Source: Aureococcus anophagefferens (lineage: Eukaryota > Sar > Pelagophyceae > Pelagomonadales > Pelagomonadaceae). Taken from it: a DNA stretch of 30,743 nt. Position 1 is the stretch's first letter, and each line of letters opens with the position of its first letter. The stretch is taken from contig NW_008705567.1 in the NCBI RefSeq assembly GCF_000186865.1, positions 890,663 to 921,405 on the forward strand, read 5' to 3'. The notes under the pieces were generated by a model. That model saw only the letters and a list, made by a program, of their open reading frames with translations. It was not told the DNA's origin and did no database searches. The position numbers and the translations under genes are program-made. Shown here piece by piece: positions 25,523 to 30,743 of this stretch.

Positions 25523-26455
25523 CGGCGACCGCCGTCGATGACAACCCAGGCGACGACCGCCGGAGGTTACCGACGCTCGCCGCGGCGCGGAGCCCCTGCG
25601 AGCCACACGGAACCGGGATCCCCGGGCGCGCGACCCCGGGCCGCCTAGCTACCTGGACCGACGAGTCGGCGCCCGACGAGTCGGCGCCCTCGCACGGTTC
25701 GCGCGGTCGCGCGGGTCGAAGCGCGGCGCGAGTTCAAACCGCGCGCGGACGTTCGAGTCCGTCGACCGCGGGCGGCTCGCTCGGATCACGAACCGAAGTC
25801 GGCGGAGGAGCACGCCACGCAGGACGAGAGAGACTCGGACGAGCGCACGCCGATTGAAGTCGCGCGCCCTCGCGCGGTTCGCGCGGACCGTCGTGATTTC
25901 GAAGTCGCAGCCCCTGGGTATCAGCTACTGCAGGTGCACCGACGGACCGGTGCTCGCCGCGAACGGGGCTGTGGTCCATCGGTGGTTCTTTTTCGCGAGG
26001 AACCCGTGGGGGACGCGGTCGACGGCGGGCATCGCGCGGTCGCGCGCGTTTCGAAGCGCGGCGCGAGTTCAAACCGTGCGCGCTCGTCCGAGTCTCTGTG
26101 GTGTTCTCGAGGAGCGAGACGCACCGCTAAACGCGGAGGCTGCTACACTGTCGAACGCCAGCGACTGGACGAGCGCACGGGTTGTGAAGTCGCGCGGATT
26201 TTGAAGTCCGACAGCCCGCGCCGCCCTGTTGTGGGTCGCACGCGGGCCAGTCGCAGCCCGCAGCGCCATCGATCGTGACTCCGACCTTGATCGGCGGCTT
26301 CGCGGCGGCGCGGGCGGCCCGGGGCGCGGCGAGCCCAGGGCCGTGGGGTATTATGGGATGGCGGCGAGTCGGCGAGTCGCTGCGCCGCCGCAGCCCGAAT
26401 GTGCCCATATCATTTAGATACGGGCAGATATAAAATCAACCTAGCAAGGCTTTAG
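25523..26455. other. Gene-poor stretch with internal direct repeats
   Basis: No convincing gene was found. Short tandem units occur near 25660-25690 (cgacgagtcggcgcc twice). A 26-base identical direct repeat, tcgaagcgcggcgcgagttc plus aaaccg, is present at 25716-25741 and 26051-26076, within a longer similar block. From about 26395 the DNA turns relatively AT-rich (atatcatttagata, agatataaaatcaac) and ends in cttTTTAG-like sequence that could be an intron end. Confidence 0.5.
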
Positions 26456-26596
26456 GGCCGCGCGGACAAGGACACGCTCGGCGCCTACGACCTCGGCGAG
26501 GAGGCCTTCAACGCGGAGGCGCCGAGATACATCAAGGACAAGTGGGCCAAAAAGGCGATGAAGAACCTCCGCGATTCCTTCGTCAAGCAGCAGTAG
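26456..26596 (+). pseudogene. Terminal-exon-like coding fragment
   Basis: After ggctttag (a possible 3' splice site ending at 26455), 46 codons are open to TAG 26594-26596. They read GRADKDTLGAYDLGEEAFN, then PRYIKDKWAKKAMKNLRDSF and VKQQ. The Lys/Asp/Tyr/Phe-rich composition is clearly coding in style and unlike the surrounding non-coding frames. No upstream exon with an ATG was found. It may be the last exon of a spliced gene or a decayed copy of a gene tail. Confidence 0.4.
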
Positions 26597-26616
26597 GCTC
26601 CCGCATTACTCCCTAA

Positions 26617-26817
26617 GGAGGGCCGGCGCCATACTTCGCGTTGCTCGAGCTCGACAACGCGTTGCCCACGGGCCATTACAGCCTCGTCCGCCGCACGGAC
26701 GAGGTCGAATACACGTAAATTCGCGGGTTCTGCGTGCTCAGCAACGACGTAGAACCCACGCAGACGTGCCTCGAGCAGGGCCGCGTCCGGCTACTAGAAG
26801 TTGAAGTAGGTATTTAG
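26617..26817 (+). pseudogene. Coding-like fragment with an in-frame TAA
   Basis: One plus-strand frame reads PAPYFALLELDNALPTGHYS, then LVRRTDEVEYT, TAA at 26716-26718, and continues in the same frame IRGFCVLSNDVEPTQTCLEQ to TAG 26815-26817. Both halves look like real protein and share a frame, so a nonsense-mutated gene remnant is the simplest reading. A GT donor (gtaaat) at the stop is an alternative. No start codon or family was found. Confidence 0.4.
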
Positions 26818-26976
26818 TTAATCTGAGGGCTCGGCCATCCATGGTAGGAGCGCGTAGCAGCCTAAAGTATTATAAACTATACGTGGTGGGAGCCGCCATT
26901 AGCTAGGCACGGACGGGTCGTGTCCGTGTCGTGAGCGCGGAGCAACCGCCGCCCGATGCGGGCCCTGCCGAACCAC

Positions 26977-27218
26977 GCATACCACCAGCATACCACCGGC
27001 ATAGCAGCCGCATACCACCGGCATAGCAGCCGCATACCACCGGCATAGCAGCCGCATACCACCGGCATAGCAGACGCATACCACCCGCATACCGCCCGCA
27101 TACCACCCGCATACCACCCGCATACCGCCCGCATACCACCCGCATAAAACCCGCATACCACCCGCATACCACCCGCATACCACCCGCATAAAACCCGCAT
27201 AGTAGGCGCATACCACCA
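26977..27218. repeat. 11-base minisatellite array 2 (22 units)
   Basis: Twenty-two tandem 11-base units span 242 bases. The left part alternates GCATACCACCG and GCATAGCAGCC (a 22-base dimer); the right part is mostly GCATACCACCC with GCATACCGCCC and GCATAAAACCC variants. The shared GCATAnC core and the GCATACCACCA and GCATAGCAGCC unit types show a common origin with array 1, 1.45 kb away. The minus-strand open frames across it (YAGGMRVVCGW repeats) are artefacts of the repeat. Confidence 0.95.
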
Positions 27219-27481
27219 GGCATACCGGCGGTCAACCCCCTCGGCCTCTGGAGGCGATGTTGACGGCCAGTTGATGGCCCGTGCTGCGATGAGTGCCGCC
27301 GCGCAGGCTGGCCCCGCGCTCGCCGACCAGTGCGCCGGTCGGCGGCGACGTCGCCTCGGAAGGACGCTACGACAACCATCACGAGAGTGCTTCCTTTCCA
27401 GCCTGAGAACACACCTTAACGCGCGCGGCTTTCAAGCGCCGACGTTGTCGTTCCGCTCGACACGCTCATCGGAGAGGGGCT

Positions 27482-28492
27482 TCAGGGCGGCGCCGCGGCG
27501 GGCGCGCGCGGCGCCGCGGGCGGCGGGCGCGGCTGGAGGGGCAGGGCGCTCGGCAGGGGCGGTCGGGGCCCCAGGGGCGGCGGCGGCGGCGGCGCGGCCC
27601 GCGGCGGCGCGGCGGGCGCGTCGACGAGCTCGACGTCGTCGTCGTCCAGCGCGGCGCCGCTCGCCGCCGACGACGCGCGCCGTTCCTCCACCATAGCGTC
27701 GTGCTTCGCGAGCCGGATCTGCACGAGGAGCTCGGGCCGGCCCCGGCGGAAGTTGACGTGCTTGAACTCCCAGCGCCGCGGCGTCGTGTACTGGTTCCGG
27801 TTCGCGCTGAGGTTGCGGAAGCCGTAGTTTTTGAGCCGGCGCACGAAGCTGCTGAAGTTGATGTGCTTGAAGTACTGCGGGATGACCTCGGACGCGAGCG
27901 TCTCCGCGTCCAAGATGACCATCGAGTCGCCCGCGTCGCTCCAGCCGCCCACGGTGCCGTCCAAGCCGTTGATCATCTTGTAGATCTTCGACGGGAACGG
28001 CTCGTGCACCCGTTCCTTCACCAGAGCGTCGTGGAACTCGTCCACGTCCACGCCTATCCGCAGCGCTGCGAGAGACGGGGCAACACGCCCGATTAAGCGC
28101 TGATCGGCGCGCGTCGCGTCGAGTCCGATCTCGGCGTCGCGCTGCCGCGCCTCCGCCGCTTCGGCGGCGACGTTCGCGAGGCCGAGGATGGCGTCCGCGT
28201 CGCGGTCGGAACGCGGCGCCTCGCCGCGTTTTGACTGGTCGCCGTGATTGTCGTAGATGGCGTTGCCCACGACACGGGCAAGCCCGTCGTGGGAGAGCAT
28301 GGAATTGAATCGGTATAGGTGGTTGCGCGCCGGGTTATTCGCTTGCCAATGCCGCTGTCGCCGGTAAATTCCCCCTGTCGCAGCGATCGCCTCCGTCTCG
28401 GCGTTCTCCTTGAACGCGAGTGTCGCGCTGCGCTTGCGTGCGCTCGGGGCGCGCGGCGGGAGCTTCCGCCCTCCATAATGAGGTCGCGACAT
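27482..28492 (-). CDS. Heat-shock-factor-type DNA-binding transcription factor
   Basis: The 336-residue product starts at ATG 28492. The HSF DNA-binding domain is at about 166-260: FPSKIYKMINGL, VGGWSDAGDSMVILD, then ASEVIPQYFKHINFSSFVRR with LKNYGFRNL (the recognition helix, equivalent to the SFVRQLNxYGF of classical HSFs), and RRWEFKHVNFRRGRPELL. The N-terminal 160 residues have no recognised domain. After the DNA-binding domain there is a short acidic segment (DDDDVELV) and a long Pro/Ala-rich tail, but no clear hydrophobic heptad trimerisation region, so it differs from canonical HSF1. Stramenopile algae have many such HSF-like regulators. It would bind nGAAn-type elements; its targets are unknown. 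Confidence 0.88.
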   Translation of the reverse strand: MSRPHYGGRKLPPRAPSARKRSATLAFKENAETEAIAATGGIYRRQRHWQANNPARNHLYRFNSMLSHDGLARVVGNAIYDNHGDQSKRGEAPRSDRDADAILGLANVAAEAAEARQRDAEIGLDATRADQRLIGRVAPSLAALRIGVDVDEFHDALVKERVHEPFPSKIYKMINGLDGTVGGWSDAGDSMVILDAETLASEVIPQYFKHINFSSFVRRLKNYGFRNLSANRNQYTTPRRWEFKHVNFRRGRPELLVQIRLAKHDAMVEERRASSAASGAALDDDDVELVDAPAAPPRAAPPPPPPLGPRPPLPSALPLQPRPPPAAPRAPAAAPP

Positions 28493-28745
28493 GCGCGCGG
28501 ACGAGCTCGTTCAAATTTACCTCAAGCTCTGATGCTGAAGGCCGAAAAACGCCATGGCGCGCGGGCAGCCCTGCCTTCGCGCGCGGACGTCTCGGCGTGG
28601 CGCGCTCCTGGCGCTCTTGCGTGGGTCGTTGCTGTTCACGAGCGCGCGGCTGTGGCGGCTATCGCAGGGTCTGCGCCGACGAGGCTGTGGCGGCTGCGTG
28701 CGGCGACATCACCACGTTCATGCGCGTGTAGCGCCGCCCGACGAG

Positions 28746-29330
28746 CTACTCGCTCCTCGAGCCGCCGGCGCCGCCGAGGCCCACGCCGCCCGTGCCGTGG
28801 CCGAGGTCCTCGACGCGGCGGCCCGCGACGGAGCGGTCGTGGCCCTCGGCCGTCGGCGACGGCCGGCGGGTCCGGCGGCCGACGATCGCGCCGGCGCCCG
28901 CGCGACCGCTCCGACGGCGCCCTCGACGGCGCGCCGACGGCGGCGCCGACGAGCGACCCGTCGCTCCGGCCCGCGCCTCCGGAGCCGCCGCTCGTCGTGC
29001 GTGACGACGGGCTCGCCTCGGCGGCGTCGACGGCGTCCGGCCGGAGAGCTAGCGCCGGTCCAACTCCGATCCGCCGGACCCGAAGTGTTCCGACGGCGCC
29101 GCGGACGCCGGGGCCACGCCTGGCTGCGACGGCTCGCGACACGGTGCCGACGATCGCGGTGGTGCACGCGCTTGTAGTGACGCGAGCGCGGAGCTCGGCG
29201 GCTCGGTTAGCCGCTCTATCCGTGCGTTACGGGGGGCGCGCGATTCCACGCGCCACGCGCGTTGCAGGGCGTACGCGTCGGGGTCGAGGTAGGGAAGTGG
29301 GGGCGTCGCCCCGCCCAGGAGTCCGTTCGG
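28746..29330 (-). pseudogene. Possible broken or spliced minus-strand gene
   Basis: Three minus-strand pieces look protein-like. The first (about 29330-29049) reads PNGLLGGATPPLPYLDPDAY, ALQRAWRVES and so on to SGGSELDRR and TAG 29051-29049. The second (about 29045-28920) is in another frame: AEASPSSRTTSGGSGGAGRS. The third, back in the first frame, reads GAGAIVGRRTRRPSPTAEGH and ends VGLGGAGGSRSE at TAG 28748-28746. Joining them needs frame changes, so this may be a spliced Gly/Ser/Pro-rich protein or a decayed gene. Start and function are unknown. Elsewhere in 28493-29430 I see no gene. Confidence 0.25.
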
Positions 29331-29430
29331 GGCCTGGGGGGAAGACGACGCGCGCGGCGGGCCGCGCCGCGGCGCCGCGGGTGCCCGGGCGGCGGGGCGC
29401 GGCTCCCGCGGTCGCGGCGAAGGCCTCGCT

Positions 29431-30096
29431 CTAGCCGGAGCCGGAGAGCCGCGCCTTCACCGTGAGGCACAGGGCGCCGCGGAGGCCGCAGCGCGGCTTC
29501 GAGCCGCCGCACGGGCAGTCGCACGGCGCGTCGCACTTCGGCTTCTTGGGCTCGCGCGCCTCGGCGTACGCCAGCAGGCAGCGCTTCTTGTCCTCGGCCT
29601 CCTTGCCGCTCTCGGCGTCCTGCTGCGCGGACTCCGCGACGGCCGCGTCCGTCGCCGCCATCGCGACGTTGACGTCCTGGAGGGCCGCGGCGAGCTTGTC
29701 CTCGTAGTTCTTCGGGTCCCGGACGCGCTCGCGCACGGCGACCGCGCCGAAGCGCGCCATCGCGGCCTTCATGTCCTCCTTGTCGTCGTCGGCGACGTCC
29801 GCGCCCGCCATCTTCACGCCCTTCGCCGTGAGGATCCGCGACGCGCCCATGCTCTCGAGCTTCGTGCGCTTCTCGTGCGTCAGGTCGCCGTAGCCCTCGC
29901 CCATCTCGACCGTGAGCACCTCCTGGAAGTTCCGGTCGAAGATGCCCGTGCCCGAGATCGTGGCCTTGGAGACGTAGTACTCGAAGTTGCTCGGTTCCGT
30001 CTTCCCATGCCCCCACAGGTCGAGCAACGCGACGAATTCCTCGAAGGCGCGGTGTTCCTCGTCGCGCAGGCCCGAGCGGTGCACCACGGTAGGCAT
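29431..30096 (-). CDS. Unidentified soluble protein with a C-terminal cysteine cluster
   Basis: ATG 30096 (A at -3) gives 221 residues; an in-frame ATG at 30255 would add 53 residues that look less conserved. The N-terminal part is helical and mixed (EEHRAFEEFVALLDLWGHGK, FEYYVSKATISGTGIFDRNF). The middle is Ala/Asp/Lys-rich (ADDDKEDMKAAMARF, then RVRDPKNYEDKLAAALQDV). Near the C-terminus there is a compact cysteine set, CDAPCDCPCGGSKPRCGLRG, that could bind a metal. The end at LSGSG is followed by TAG 29433-29431. No known family was recognised. The composition and length make it a credible gene. Confidence 0.6.
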   Translation of the reverse strand: MPTVVHRSGLRDEEHRAFEEFVALLDLWGHGKTEPSNFEYYVSKATISGTGIFDRNFQEVLTVEMGEGYGDLTHEKRTKLESMGASRILTAKGVKMAGADVADDDKEDMKAAMARFGAVAVRERVRDPKNYEDKLAAALQDVNVAMAATDAAVAESAQQDAESGKEAEDKKRCLLAYAEAREPKKPKCDAPCDCPCGGSKPRCGLRGALCLTVKARLSGSG

Positions 30097-30353
30097 GGTT
30101 GCTTGCAACGCGCGCAAAGAGTCGCCGACGACTCGTTCAAACTCGCGCGGTCGAGGGAATCGCTGGTCGTGTTTAGGCGAATGTATCCTAGTTGTGGCCG
30201 CGGCGCTGTGGAATGGCCACTGAGCTGGCCGTGATGGGCAGCCCGATGCCTGCATCACCCGAGGAGCCGCGAGATCGGCCCGCGCCCTCACGGGCGTGGT
30301 AATTTCCGTGACCGCCGTCGGCGCCCCGTGTCTCTAGAGACTGTACGGGACGC

Positions 30354-30743
30354 TCAATCCGGAGGAGGCGTTGGCGGAGCGCAGCCCCAGCGCCGCGACG
30401 GCCAAGCGCTACGGCGCCAACGCCGGAACTCGAGCGCGCCATCTGGCGCCCCGCGCGCCGCATATCGCGCCTGCTCGCGTCGCGTCGCCTCTAGCTCGTG
30501 CTCTCGTAGGTACGTCACGTCGATCGCGGCCACCGGATCGTCACCGCGCCCGCGCGGCGCGAGTCCTTCTCTCGACTCGTCCGGCTCGATGATGACCACG
30601 TTCCGGTAGGAGAGCTGGGCCACGAGCGCCATGCCCAGCGACGCGAACACGCTCTCGTCCCGTGAATGAGGCGACGAGATCCGCGACGACGTTTCGGTAG
30701 GTCGCGGAGCAGCGCGCGGACGCCATGAAGCTCCAGACCCTCG
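30354..30743 (-). CDS. C-terminal part of an unidentified protein (partial, runs off the right edge)
   Basis: One minus-strand frame is open from the window edge to its stop at 30356-30354. The central part is protein-like: SVFASLGMALVAQLSYRNVV, IIEPDESREG, then DPVAAIDVTYLREHELEATR. The last 40 residues are Arg/Pro-rich. A second frame also looks coding near the edge (SARCSATYRNVVADLVASFT), so an intron or frame change near 30670 is possible. Too little is visible to name a family. Confidence 0.35.
   Translation of the reverse strand, partial: RGSGASWRPRAAPRPTETSSRISSPHSRDESVFASLGMALVAQLSYRNVVIIEPDESREGLAPRGRGDDPVAAIDVTYLREHELEATRREQARYAARGAPDGALEFRRWRRSAWPSRRWGCAPPTPPPD

Noticed and set aside
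25745..25765. Possible tRNA B box (gttcgagtcc)
   Set aside because: Flanking bases do not form a 5-base T stem and no anticodon or acceptor stem could be built.
25300..27220. CRISPR-like repeat array
   Set aside because: Units are contiguous 11-mers without spacers, in a eukaryotic context; this is a minisatellite.
25238..27412. Minus-strand ORFs reading YAPAMRLLCAC or YAGGMRVVCGW repeats
   Set aside because: They are translations of the 11-base minisatellites, which stay open in all three frames; no independent coding signal.

Overview
The window is very GC-rich, gene-dense nuclear DNA from a eukaryotic alga. A stramenopile, most likely a pelagophyte of the Aureococcus/Pelagomonas kind, fits best. 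The evidence is: intron-containing genes; spacing of only a few bases between convergent genes; an N-terminus with the AxAF-type cleavage motif of heterokont plastid preproteins; a second one with a twin-arginine thylakoid-lumen signal; a stramenopile-type HSF; an SF-assemblin; MYND/RING/Sel1 and FG-GAP proteins; and two copies of a 200-base intron-forming transposable element (introner), an element class known from pelagophytes. The species is inferred, not proven.

Layout. 1-80: tail of a plus-strand gene. 208-2376 (minus): a MYND-RING-Sel1 protein and a membrane RING-H2 protein. 2622-4506 (plus): a plastid-targeted J-like protein with WGN repeats, apparently carrying two one-base deletions. 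4822-6351 (plus): an HSL-type alpha/beta hydrolase whose stop codon overlaps that of a convergent ABC half-transporter (6348-8836, minus, split by introner 1). 9048-9906 (plus): an FG-GAP repeat protein, nearly touching a convergent SLC52-like transporter (9912-11231). 11392-12648 (minus): a UBA-PUB protein with an in-frame TAG. 13102-13761 (plus): a probable thylakoid lumen protein. 14061-14434 (minus): a small membrane protein. 14822-16368 (minus): a DAO-type flavoprotein split by introner 2. 16587-17442 (minus): an SAP-SAP-truncated globin fusion. 17609-18133 (plus): a small membrane protein. 18138-19670 (minus): a PGAP1-like GPI inositol deacylase. 19775-20623 (plus): SF-assemblin. 20707-22784 (plus): a ketopantoate-reductase-like/DAO fusion. 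22823-25063 (minus): a secreted GH31 enzyme with sulfoquinovosidase hallmarks. 25064-27481: a gene-poor block holding two 11-base minisatellites and decayed coding pieces. 27482-28492 (minus): HSF. 29431-30096 (minus): an unknown protein. 30354-30743 (minus): a partial gene at the right edge.

The genes do not form a pathway or operon; they look like ordinary nuclear genes packed together. The points of most interest are the introner pair with GC-AG splicing (the donor apparently supplied by the duplicated target site), the candidate algal sulfoquinovosidase, two unusual fusions (SAP-globin and KPR-DAO), the UBA/PUB halves separated by a single TAG, and short tandem duplications clustered at gene starts. 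Several genes need one-base corrections, mostly in G/C runs or GC-rich stretches, so some apparent breaks may be assembly errors.
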